Source of the DNA: Chryseobacterium sp. MEBOG06
GTDB taxonomy: Bacteria; Bacteroidota; Bacteroidia; Flavobacteriales; Weeksellaceae
Assembly: GCF_021869765.1 (NCBI RefSeq)
Contig: NZ_CP084580.1
Location: forward strand, 4,340,001 to 4,404,000
Direction of reading: 5' to 3'
Length of the DNA: 64,000 nt
The position numbers were made by a program, and so were the translations under genes. Shown here piece after piece: positions 34,669-42,917 of this stretch (within the stretch, counting starts at the first letter, position 1; every line of letters starts with the position of its first letter). The notes beneath the pieces are model-generated. The model saw only the letters and a program-made list of their open reading frames with translations. It ran no database searches and was not told the DNA's origin.

Positions 34669-36342
34669 ATGGAAATAACAGCAAACGAACAGGGCAAAAG
34701 ACTGATACGTTATATTACAAAAGAAAAAAAGGATGTTACCAATATTTACTTTTATGCAATCCTTAACGGCCTTGTTTTACTGAGTGTCCCTTTGGGAATA
34801 CAGTCTATTGTAAGTTTTGTGATGGGAGCTACCATGACAACTTCTATTTATATTCTCATTTTTTTTGTAGTTATAGGAACATGGCTTGCCGGATATTTCA
34901 GACTAAAAGTTATACAGATCATTGAAAAAATCCAGCAAAAAATATTTGTAGAATTTTCCATAGCCATTGCAGAAAAAATACCTAAGGCAGATCTTTCTTA
35001 TACCAGAAAATACTATCTGCCAGAACTGGTAAACCGGTTTTTTGATATTCAAAATCTACAGAAAGGGATTTCAAAAATTCTGTTAGAAATTCCCACCGCT
35101 TTGATCCAGATTGTTTTTGGGATTCTTTTGCTTTCTTTTTACCACCTTTGGTTTTTGGCATTCGGAGCCCTGGTCGTTATTTCTGTTGTTATTATCTTCC
35201 GGTATACCATGGAAAGCGGCATAAAATCCAGTATTGAGGAAAGCAACAAAAAGTATGATACTGCTGCCTGGATAGAAGATATTGCCGGATCTGTGAAGAC
35301 TTTCAAAATGCATTCTGATAACAACTCCCATTTAAAAGGAACAGATGAAAGAGTGGTAGAATATCTTAAGCACAGAACTTCTCATTTTAAAATTCTTGTA
35401 TTTCAATACAAAACTATTATTGCTTTTAAAGTCATTATTACTTTAGCAATGCTTGCTATCGGGACCTATCTTCTGATCAATCAGAAATTGAATATCGGAG
35501 CTTTTATTGCAACAGAAATTGTTGTTCTTAGTATTATGGCAGCGGTCGAAAAGCTTATTGTAAGTCTTGAAAGCTATTATGATCTTATTGCCTCTTTCGC
35601 TAAACTTTCAAAAATCACAGAGCTTAAAGAAGAACCAAATGGTGAAATTATATTGTGCCGGAAAGAAAAGGGAACAGAGATAGAATTTAAAGACGTTGGC
35701 TTTTTATTTAGTGACAGTACTCCAATCCTTTCAAATCTGAACTTTAAAATTCAGGAAAATAGTATCACTATTTTAACGGGTACACTGGGAGCTGGAAAAA
35801 CACTTTTAATCAATATGATCACGGGATTTTTTGAACCCACTGCAGGAACCATATTATTAGACAGAATCCCTTTAAAAAACATTGACAAACAAAAATTTAG
35901 AAACAGCATAGGTTTATATCTTGAAAATATGAAAATCGTTCAGGGAACGGTGAAGGAAAATATCATATTGGGCAACCCCAAAAGCCATACGGAAGATATT
36001 CTTGAACTCTCAGAAAATATAGGAATAGAAAATATTTCCAGCATGTTCAGCAAAGGATTTTTCACTGAAGTTAGTGAGACTGATTCTGAAATAACATTCA
36101 GTTCAAAGAAAAAAATATTGCTTCTGCGTGCTCTTCTTGGAGAAAAAAAGCTGATCATTCTGGAAAACCCTTTTGCGGGAATCCATGAAGAATATCAGGA
36201 TAAGATGATACAATATCTTCAGAAGATGAAAGAAAAAGCGACAATCATTATTGTTTCACAGGATCCCGAACTACTTCAATATGCTGACCAGCATATTCAT
36301 ATGGAAAACGGGACTTTAAAAACATATCAAAAAAAGCAGTAA
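34669..36342 (+). CDS. ABC transporter (type I secretion-like) with degenerate ATPase domain
   Basis: A 557-residue membrane-ATPase fusion. Six membrane helices lie in residues 28-310. There is no N-terminal C39 peptidase domain. The ATPase domain (about 335-557) keeps Walker A (TGTLGAGKT, near 370), but other motifs are altered. The Q-loop Gln is Glu (LYLEN), the LSGGQ signature reads FSSKKK, Walker B LDE reads LEN, and the switch His is Gln (VSQD). The first gene of an ABC-HlyD-TolC operon, it is 1 bp before the HlyD gene. I infer export of a peptide or small protein; whether it hydrolyses ATP normally is doubtful. Confidence 0.82.
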   Translation: MEITANEQGKRLIRYITKEKKDVTNIYFYAILNGLVLLSVPLGIQSIVSFVMGATMTTSIYILIFFVVIGTWLAGYFRLKVIQIIEKIQQKIFVEFSIAIAEKIPKADLSYTRKYYLPELVNRFFDIQNLQKGISKILLEIPTALIQIVFGILLLSFYHLWFLAFGALVVISVVIIFRYTMESGIKSSIEESNKKYDTAAWIEDIAGSVKTFKMHSDNNSHLKGTDERVVEYLKHRTSHFKILVFQYKTIIAFKVIITLAMLAIGTYLLINQKLNIGAFIATEIVVLSIMAAVEKLIVSLESYYDLIASFAKLSKITELKEEPNGEIILCRKEKGTEIEFKDVGFLFSDSTPILSNLNFKIQENSITILTGTLGAGKTLLINMITGFFEPTAGTILLDRIPLKNIDKQKFRNSIGLYLENMKIVQGTVKENIILGNPKSHTEDILELSENIGIENISSMFSKGFFTEVSETDSEITFSSKKKILLLRALLGEKKLIILENPFAGIHEEYQDKMIQYLQKMKEKATIIIVSQDPELLQYADQHIHMENGTLKTYQKKQ

Positions 36343-36343
36343 C

Positions 36344-37657
36344 ATGGAACTACAGTCATTTGACAAAATATATCATATCCATAAGAAATCAAGGGTAAAA
36401 AGATGGTTCTTATTTATTTTCATTGGAGGAATTATCACTTTATTTCTTCCCTGGACACAGAATATAAAAGTGAAAGGAAACGTAACTTCTCTTTATCAGG
36501 AACAGCGTCCACAGCAGCTTCACTCTCCTATTCCGGGGAAAATCATCAGATGGAATGTAAAAAATGGAGATTATGTAAAAAAAGGAGACACTTTGCTGCA
36601 GCTTTCAGAAGTAAAAGAAGACTATTTAGACCCTCTTTTGGTACAGAGAACACAGGAGCAGGTGGATGCTAAAAAAGGAGTTCGAAATTTTTATGAAGCT
36701 AAAGTAGGAACCGTTAAAAACCAGATTCAGGCACTACACTCGGCAAGAGACCTAAGGCTCAATCAGTTAAAAATCAAAACCAGCCAGCTGAATAATAAAC
36801 TTGCTGGTGAAAAAGCTGAACTTGAAGCAGCTACCAATGAGCTTAAACTATCTGAAGATCAGTATATCCGTCAAAAAAAAATGTACGAGGAAGGTTTAGT
36901 ATCTCTTACTCAGTTTCAACAGAGAAATATCTCGTACCAAAATACCATTGCAAAAAAAACAGCTTCGGAAAATAAAACCGCCCAAACCCAGCAGGAAATT
37001 ATCAATACTGGAATTGAACAAAATTCTGTGATTCAGGATTACATAGAGAAACTAAGTAAAATAGAAGGAGACCGTTTTCAAAGTATGGGACAAATAGAAG
37101 GAAGTGAAGGTGATATTGCCAAGCTTGAAAACCAGGTAGCCAACTACAAAGCCAGGCAGGGTCTTTATTTCATCATTGCCTCACAGGATGGTCAGGTAAT
37201 ACAGCTCAACAAAGCGGGGATTGGCGAAATTTTGAAAGATGGTGAAAATATAGGAACCATAGTACCCACTATTGTAGATTATGCTGTAGAGATTTTTATA
37301 AAACCGGTAGACCTTCCACTGGTTAAAGAAGGGCAGCGCATCATGTGCATCTTTGATGGTTTTCCTGCAATTGTATTTTCAGGATGGCCTAATTCCAGCT
37401 ACGGAACATTTGCCGGCAAGGTGGTTGCTGTGGAAAGTAATATCAGCAGTAACGGACTTTTCAAAGCTCTGGTTACGGAAGATAAAGAAGAAAAAAGATG
37501 GCCTCCTAAAATTAAAATGGGAGCCGGAGTACAGGGTATTGCTATCCTCAATGATGTTCCTGTCTGGTATGAACTCTGGAGAAATATAAACGGTTTTCCA
37601 CCTGATTATTATGAAGTAAAAAATGATCAATCCGGCAAGTATGAGAAAACGAAGTAA
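36344..37657 (+). CDS. HlyD family periplasmic adaptor protein
   Basis: A 437-residue membrane-fusion protein. A short cytoplasmic start and one membrane helix (WFLFIFIGGIITLFLPW, about 21-37) precede a biotinyl-lipoyl half-motif (SPIPGKIIRWNVKNGDYVKKGDTLLQLSE), a long coiled-coil hairpin (about 105-265) and the second lipoyl half (GQVIQLNKAGIGEILKDGENIG). The C-terminal beta-barrel domain contains GQRIMCIFDGFPAIVFSGWP. It links the inner-membrane ABC protein to the TolC channel. Its end overlaps the start of the TolC gene. Confidence 0.92.
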   Translation: MELQSFDKIYHIHKKSRVKRWFLFIFIGGIITLFLPWTQNIKVKGNVTSLYQEQRPQQLHSPIPGKIIRWNVKNGDYVKKGDTLLQLSEVKEDYLDPLLVQRTQEQVDAKKGVRNFYEAKVGTVKNQIQALHSARDLRLNQLKIKTSQLNNKLAGEKAELEAATNELKLSEDQYIRQKKMYEEGLVSLTQFQQRNISYQNTIAKKTASENKTAQTQQEIINTGIEQNSVIQDYIEKLSKIEGDRFQSMGQIEGSEGDIAKLENQVANYKARQGLYFIIASQDGQVIQLNKAGIGEILKDGENIGTIVPTIVDYAVEIFIKPVDLPLVKEGQRIMCIFDGFPAIVFSGWPNSSYGTFAGKVVAVESNISSNGLFKALVTEDKEEKRWPPKIKMGAGVQGIAILNDVPVWYELWRNINGFPPDYYEVKNDQSGKYEKTK

Positions 37658-39044
37658 ATTTCTTTTTATTCTGATCATCTCTTTTTTTCAATATGGTCAG
37701 GCTCAGGATTCTTTAAGTATTTCATCAAAGGAATTCATTTCGATAGTCAAAAATTATCATCCGCTGGCATTGAAATATCAGCTGCAGAATAAAATAGCTC
37801 ACGCAGAGATTACCAAAGCGAGAGGAAGCTTTGATCCTGTTTTGGGAGGAAAGCTTGGCGAAAAAAATATTGACGGACTACAGTACTACAGACAGAAAAA
37901 TATTGAACTGGGTATTCCCATCTGGTACGGAATTGATGTGACAACGGGATATCATTACCTGGATGGCGAAAAGCTGAATTCCAGTGAAACCAAAGGAGGG
38001 CTTTACAGTATGGGGATTTCTGTTCCTTTGGCTAAAAATCTTTTGTATGATAAACGAAGAGCGATGCTGGATCAGGCAAAGTTTGCTTTAAAAATGACAC
38101 AAGCTGAGCAGACTGTATTAACCAACGAACTTCTTCTTGACGCTGAAAACACCTATTGGGAATGGGTAAAAAGCTTCGAAATCTACCAGCTGCAGACGAA
38201 AGCAGTTGAAATCAGCAGAAAGCGTCTGAACCTTACTCAAAAGACTTTTGAATATGGAGAAAGAGCTGCTATAGATACCACTGAAGCGGCCTCTCAGCTG
38301 CAAAACTTTGAAATTCAGCAGAAAGAAGCTTTTTTAGACTTTATCAAAAATACCCAGCAGCTACAGTTATTTCTCTGGAAAGATAATCTAGAGATCTATG
38401 AAATTTCTCAGTTTATTTATCCCGCAGATCAGCTTTCGGACCACATTGCTTATTCGGATTTTGAATTTCTTTTACAGGAAATTCAGACAAAAGAAACTGC
38501 CAGTCATTGGTCTGTGCATTATTATAATCAGAAACAGTATATTTTAGAAAGTGAACGTAAACTGAAATGGCAGAGCTTTCTTCCTAAAATTGACTTTACT
38601 TATAACTTTTTCAACAAAGAAAGTTACCGTGCAGATTACCTCCCACTCTTTGAAAGTAATTTTCAATATGTTTTAAAACTTGAAATCTCCTTATTCCAAA
38701 GGGAAGCCAAAGCTCATTATCAAATAGCCAAAATTAAAATAGAACAAAACCAGCTTGATACTGAACTCAAAAAAAGAGAACTTACCACTAAAATTGAAAC
38801 GTATAAGAACGAGCTTTTGAATTATCATACTCAGATAAGTCTTTCACAAAATAATCTTGTGAATTATCAAAAGCTTCTTACCGCAGAAGAAACAAAGTAT
38901 ACGAACGGTGAAAGCTCACTTTTCCTTATCAATTCGAGAGAAAATAAAATGATTGAGGCACAGGAAAAATTCATTTCCGCCAAAACGAAATTTCTCAAAA
39001 GTTTCAATAAGCTTAAATGGCTGAAAGAAAACTTCTCTTTATAA
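37641..39044 (+). CDS. TolC family outer-membrane channel protein
   Basis: A 467-residue protein with a signal peptide (RKRSKFLFILIISFFQYGQAQ). I chose the ATG at 37641; an ATG at 37623 adds six residues before a weaker signal. Long amphipathic helices (for example 115-205 and 340-450) repeat in two halves, with YHPLALKYQLQNKIAHAEITKARGSFDP typical of the N-terminal helix pair. It overlaps the HlyD gene by 17 bp. It should form the outer-membrane exit duct of the export complex at 34669-39044. Confidence 0.88.
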   Translation: MRKRSKFLFILIISFFQYGQAQDSLSISSKEFISIVKNYHPLALKYQLQNKIAHAEITKARGSFDPVLGGKLGEKNIDGLQYYRQKNIELGIPIWYGIDVTTGYHYLDGEKLNSSETKGGLYSMGISVPLAKNLLYDKRRAMLDQAKFALKMTQAEQTVLTNELLLDAENTYWEWVKSFEIYQLQTKAVEISRKRLNLTQKTFEYGERAAIDTTEAASQLQNFEIQQKEAFLDFIKNTQQLQLFLWKDNLEIYEISQFIYPADQLSDHIAYSDFEFLLQEIQTKETASHWSVHYYNQKQYILESERKLKWQSFLPKIDFTYNFFNKESYRADYLPLFESNFQYVLKLEISLFQREAKAHYQIAKIKIEQNQLDTELKKRELTTKIETYKNELLNYHTQISLSQNNLVNYQKLLTAEETKYTNGESSLFLINSRENKMIEAQEKFISAKTKFLKSFNKLKWLKENFSL

Positions 39045-39050
39045 AATTAA

Positions 39051-39080
39051 AAAAAGTTCAGGAAATTCCTGAACTTTTTT
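39051..39080. terminator. Bidirectional terminator after the export operon
   Basis: AAAAAGTTCAGGAAATTCCTGAACTTTTTT is a near-perfect palindrome (AAGTTCAGGAA / TTCCTGAACTT) with A and T tails. Confidence 0.75.
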
Positions 39081-39130
39081 GATATAGTGATCTTTAAAAC
39101 AGATCATAAATTATTCTATAAATCACTTTT

Positions 39131-40408
39131 CTACTCTTCAACCAATTTTTCAGACTGTGATCCGATAAACGGAATTTTTGGAGCAAGGAAATATCCTGTC
39201 AGGCTGGCGAATAATATGGGTACAAAATAAGTAAATCCGGTAAGTGTACCCAAAATAATCGTTGTACTCATAGGAGTTCTCGTCACACAGGCATTGATGG
39301 CGGCCATACAGCTTACAATCGCCAAGGTAGTGTCTACTCCAGGAAAAATTGTATGGATAATTAATCCCAAAGTGGTTCCCACGAAGAACAATGGAATGAT
39401 AAAACCACCCCTCCATCCGGAGGTTACGGTAATCGCAATTGCCAGTATTTTAAAGATCAAAACTAAGATTAGAAATTTCAGACCAAAATTTCCACCGATC
39501 AGCTGATTGATTTCATGATGTCCAAAATATCTTGTAATTGGAAAGTTATAAGCGATAATTCCCAAAATGATCCCGCCCACAAATGTTTTAATGTAGATCG
39601 GAAATTTTCGGTACTCAAAAGCTTTCTTGAAGAACTTAACTACAAAAATAAAAATCCATCCAAACAGTGTTCCTACAATTCCAAAAGCTATGGCATAGGC
39701 AAAATCATATGCCCCTGTATAATGATAAGCTTTCAGATCCCAGGTTGCTCCTATTCCGAGATGGATAATTAAAGCAAACATAAGGTAACTGAAGCAGCTT
39801 GCCACCAATGCGGGAATAATGGCCCTGTAATATTCCACGGCATGCTTATGATGCAGGATTTCCAATGAAAAAAGACTTCCTCCCAGAGGAGCGCCAAACA
39901 GAGCTGTAAAGCCTGAAGCCATCCCTGCAATACTTAAAGAGCGTAATTCTTCTCCTTTTAATCTGAAAATTTTCCCCAGCCATGTTCCTGTAGAGCCTGT
40001 CACCTGTACCAAAGGAGCTTCCGGACCTAAACTTCCTCCTGAAGCCACACAAAAAAGGGATGACAAAATCATGGAAGGGTTGTTCTTCGGATCAAGTTTT
40101 CCTTTATTGAATCTGATATTATTGACAATCAGATGAATTTCTCCCGGATCACCAATAAAATGGATGACCAATCCTGCCAACAGACCACAGATTGCCATGG
40201 TAGGAATCACCTGCCACCCTTGAAATCCCGAAAGAAATTCTGTAAAATATTCCAGCACAATCCAATATCCGCCGGCAATAATACCTCCTACGAGACCAGT
40301 AATAGCCCACATAAAAAAAGTACGGCTGAATACAAAAGGATTAAATGTAATGGGTTGATCTAAAAGGTTGAATGTTCGTATTAACCGCCGCCTTCTATTG
40401 ATTTTCAT
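39131..40408 (-). CDS. ClC family chloride channel or transporter
   Basis: A 425-residue polytopic protein with about ten hydrophobic segments and no C-terminal CBS domains. The second anion-site motif is SGGSLGPEAPLVQVTG, which retains the gating glutamate. The last motif is SGWRGGFIIPLFFVG. The first motif, usually GSGIPE, reads GDPGEIHL, so the serine that coordinates chloride is absent. This deviating filter suggests altered ion selectivity. The gene lies alone between the export operon and a DUF423 gene. Confidence 0.85.
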   Translation of the reverse strand: MKINRRRRLIRTFNLLDQPITFNPFVFSRTFFMWAITGLVGGIIAGGYWIVLEYFTEFLSGFQGWQVIPTMAICGLLAGLVIHFIGDPGEIHLIVNNIRFNKGKLDPKNNPSMILSSLFCVASGGSLGPEAPLVQVTGSTGTWLGKIFRLKGEELRSLSIAGMASGFTALFGAPLGGSLFSLEILHHKHAVEYYRAIIPALVASCFSYLMFALIIHLGIGATWDLKAYHYTGAYDFAYAIAFGIVGTLFGWIFIFVVKFFKKAFEYRKFPIYIKTFVGGIILGIIAYNFPITRYFGHHEINQLIGGNFGLKFLILVLIFKILAIAITVTSGWRGGFIIPLFFVGTTLGLIIHTIFPGVDTTLAIVSCMAAINACVTRTPMSTTIILGTLTGFTYFVPILFASLTGYFLAPKIPFIGSQSEKLVEE

Positions 40409-40579
40409 TTTAATTTATTTTAAAATTACAATCATCATTTGTTATTGATATTTTAAAGCCTTTGCTCTGTCTGAATACCACTGCAAACGTAAAATATTTC
40501 ATTGATAAAGATCCCTGCGAACTTCCTGCTGAAAGAAACTCATGAGATCCATATGCAGGTGTATTAATACTATTTATTC

Positions 40580-40966
40580 TTAAATTTTATTTTTAGCAAA
40601 GTAAAAAATAAGCATTCCCCAGCTTAAGATCATCATCAGACCACCAAGCGGAGTAATAGGGCCTAAGAATTTAAGATTCACTCCTAAGTAATCCTGCATA
40701 CTCAAAAAGTAAATGCTCAGTGAGAATAAAAGAGTTCCTGCAATCATTAAAATTGAAGTCCATTTTTCAGCTGATGTTTCAAATTTTAAGATATATCCGA
40801 TGATCAGCAGGAAAAATGCTGCGTACATCTGGTATCTTACTCCTGTTTCAAAACTTTCCAGTCTTTCCACAGCCAGTATTTTCTTTAAAGCATGCGCTCC
40901 GAATGCACCCAGGATTACAGATACCATTCCGTAAACTGCTCCAAAAACTAAAGTAATTGTTTTCAT
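40580..40966 (-). CDS. DUF423 family small membrane protein
   Basis: A 128-residue protein with four membrane helices. It has the family signature FGAVYGMVSVILGAFGAHALKKIL at the N-terminus and LKFLGPITPLGGLMMILSW near the C-terminus. The role is unknown. It begins 31 bp after the upstream TonB-like gene, so it is probably the end of the HMG-CoA reductase operon. Confidence 0.88.
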   Translation of the reverse strand: MKTITLVFGAVYGMVSVILGAFGAHALKKILAVERLESFETGVRYQMYAAFFLLIIGYILKFETSAEKWTSILMIAGTLLFSLSIYFLSMQDYLGVNLKFLGPITPLGGLMMILSWGMLIFYFAKNKI

Positions 40967-40997
40967 TTAAATTTAACTTAAAATATTTTTACTAGAA

Positions 40998-41660
40998 TTA
41001 TTCTATTGCCAAGGTAACCGGCAGGCTATACATATTTCTGATCGGTTCGCCATTTTTCATTTCGGGTAAAAAAACTTTCTGGATTGAGTAAAAATTCAAA
41101 GCAGAAAATAATTTAATTTCCTCATTATCTGTTCCTGTCACTTTAACTTCTTTCATGATACCATCTTTATCTACAATAAAGTTAAATCTAAGTTTCAGAG
41201 GGGCATCCTGATTTTCTAAAAGTTCACTTCCACTAAACGCTTTAATCACTTCATTGCGGATAATGTCTGGTGAAAACGGCTGTGCAGCAGATGAAGGACT
41301 ATTGTTTTTTATCGAAGAAGCTTCCTTATTTTCTTTTTCAACTTGTTCCAGCAATGATTTAAGCTTTTCTACTTTTTGAGGCTGGTTTTTATTCTGACAA
41401 TCAGAATAAGAGCTTTTCAAAGTGTTGAATTGCTTGGTATATTCCTGCTCATCAGCTTTTGAGAGACTTCCATTTGGTGATTTCCCTGCTATTGCTTTAT
41501 ATTTTTCATCTAGAATTTCAATGTCTTTCCCACATTTCTTTCGTATATCAGAGTAAAGGCTATTGACTGTTTTTCGTAAAGTAGCTCTGGTGTTTTGAGC
41601 AAAAGCAGCAGTAACAAGCGTGCAGGCTACAAGTGAAAAAAATTTTCTTATGATTATCAT
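40998..41660 (-). CDS. Exported protein with a TonB C-terminal-like domain
   Basis: A 220-residue protein with a signal peptide (RKFFSLVACTLVTAAFAQN). A Lys/Glu-rich helical middle (about 25-130) is followed by a domain (about 140-220) with LRFNFIVDKDGIMKEVKVTGTDNEE and VFLPEMKNGEPIRNMYSLPVTL, the pattern of TonB C-terminal domains in this phylum. It lacks the usual membrane anchor and proline-rich spacer, so it is not a normal TonB. It starts 1 bp after the upstream gene. Confidence 0.7.
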   Translation of the reverse strand: MIIIRKFFSLVACTLVTAAFAQNTRATLRKTVNSLYSDIRKKCGKDIEILDEKYKAIAGKSPNGSLSKADEQEYTKQFNTLKSSYSDCQNKNQPQKVEKLKSLLEQVEKENKEASSIKNNSPSSAAQPFSPDIIRNEVIKAFSGSELLENQDAPLKLRFNFIVDKDGIMKEVKVTGTDNEEIKLFSALNFYSIQKVFLPEMKNGEPIRNMYSLPVTLAIE

Positions 41661-41661
41661 T

Positions 41662-42750
41662 TTACAATTCTTCTAATTCTATGGTTAAATCATTTTTAGT
41701 TTTATAATCCTGCCAGGTTCCTGTAATTTTATTCCCGCTCATTTCTGCTTCTACAAAGGCTCTGATGATCCATTGATTTGTCTCCTCACTGTAGTATTCA
41801 TTTTCAGTAATTGAGATATGGTTTCCTTTCATCTTTCCGTTCCACTCAATCAGTTTTTTACTTTTATCATACCAATACCATGCAGAAAAGGAACTTTCTC
41901 CTTTTGCGTCTTTAGCATCATAAAAGTCTTTTATAAGAACTGTCACCGGATATTTTCCGCCTATCATTCCTTTGTACAGTTTATTCCTAAAACTGGTTTT
42001 ATCAGCTTTTGGAGATCCGTTAAGTAAATTTTTCGCATAAGGACTCCAGTAATTATCAAGCTCTTTATAAGACAGTTCAATAACATGCTCATCCAGCTCA
42101 TCCAGCGCTCTCATAGCGTGATTCGCACATCTACCGGCAATAAATTTAAGCTTATCTTCGGTGAAATAATATTTGATTCCATCTAAAGTATAATCTGTAT
42201 AGCAGCCTTCATAAATAGCAATCTGATCCAACACTTCTTGTGAAGGATTTTTTTCTGATTTTAACTGAGTGAGAAAATCATTAATATTTTTTCTTATTCT
42301 TTTCTGAATAATACTTTCCACTACTTTAACGGCACCTGGCTGAAAAAGATCCTGAATATTAATCAAATTTCCGGTTCTGAGGTCAAAATTCTTCCAGATC
42401 ATGAAATATTCCGGGTAGGCTCCGGAAGCCTCTCCATCTATGGCAAGACACAAGATATTCTTTGGTGCATCCCTCTTTTCCCAGCTATAAAAATCAACAT
42501 AGTTAGAGTAAGACGTCTTTCCACTGGAAACCAGCTTAAAGGGGTTTCCTCCTGAACCGGGAATATATTCCAGCTGATCAACCTGTAAAAAAGTATTGAT
42601 CTTATTTTCTACTGTTGGTTTATCTGCATAAGAAACCACAGGAAAATTACAATTTTCAGATTTCGGCTGTAAAAAATTTATTTTCAGGTTTTTCTGCTGT
42701 GAAAAACTTAAACCTGAAATCAACAGAAAAAATAAGGTACTTTTTTTCAC
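41662..42750 (-). CDS. Exported protein resembling the DUF3298/RsiV fold
   Basis: A 362-residue protein starting at GTG, whose signal peptide reads KKSTLFFLLISGLSFS. The stretch DLRTGNLINIQDLFQPGAVKVVESIIQKRI and the later YFTEDKLKF...VIELSYKELDNYWSPYAKNLL follow the pattern of DUF3298 proteins. The last 100 residues (about 260-362) are a beta-rich domain ending in a Glu-rich tail. The GTG shares one base with the stop of the 55-residue gene upstream (TAGTG), so translation is coupled. The function is unknown. Confidence 0.68.
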   Translation of the reverse strand: MKKSTLFFLLISGLSFSQQKNLKINFLQPKSENCNFPVVSYADKPTVENKINTFLQVDQLEYIPGSGGNPFKLVSSGKTSYSNYVDFYSWEKRDAPKNILCLAIDGEASGAYPEYFMIWKNFDLRTGNLINIQDLFQPGAVKVVESIIQKRIRKNINDFLTQLKSEKNPSQEVLDQIAIYEGCYTDYTLDGIKYYFTEDKLKFIAGRCANHAMRALDELDEHVIELSYKELDNYWSPYAKNLLNGSPKADKTSFRNKLYKGMIGGKYPVTVLIKDFYDAKDAKGESSFSAWYWYDKSKKLIEWNGKMKGNHISITENEYYSEETNQWIIRAFVEAEMSGNKITGTWQDYKTKNDLTIELEEL

Positions 42751-42917
42751 TATTTCGACTTTAGATACATTAAAATAAACTTGGCAACCAAAGTTGAAAC
42801 TCCCAGTATAATAAACATATTGGCAAATCTTCTGGAACTTTTAAAACCTTCCATTGTTGTTTTCTTTAAAAATAATCCAAAGAGAAGGAATATAACGGGC
42901 AAAATGATCTGTAGCAT
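42750..42917 (-). CDS. 55-residue membrane protein
   Basis: A short complete gene: MLQIILPVIFLLFGLFLKK forms one membrane helix, then a basic loop (GFKSSRRF), then a second helix (MFIILGVSTLVAKFILMYL) and KSK. The ATG overlaps the stop of the HMG-CoA reductase gene by one base (TAATG), and its stop overlaps the next GTG by one base (TAGTG). This double coupling is strong evidence that it is real. I recognise no family. Confidence 0.8.
   Translation of the reverse strand: MLQIILPVIFLLFGLFLKKTTMEGFKSSRRFANMFIILGVSTLVAKFILMYLKSK

Noticed and set aside
37623..37640. Earlier ATG for the TolC-family protein
   Set aside because: It adds MINPAS before a good signal peptide; the ATG at 37641 gives the usual basic start.
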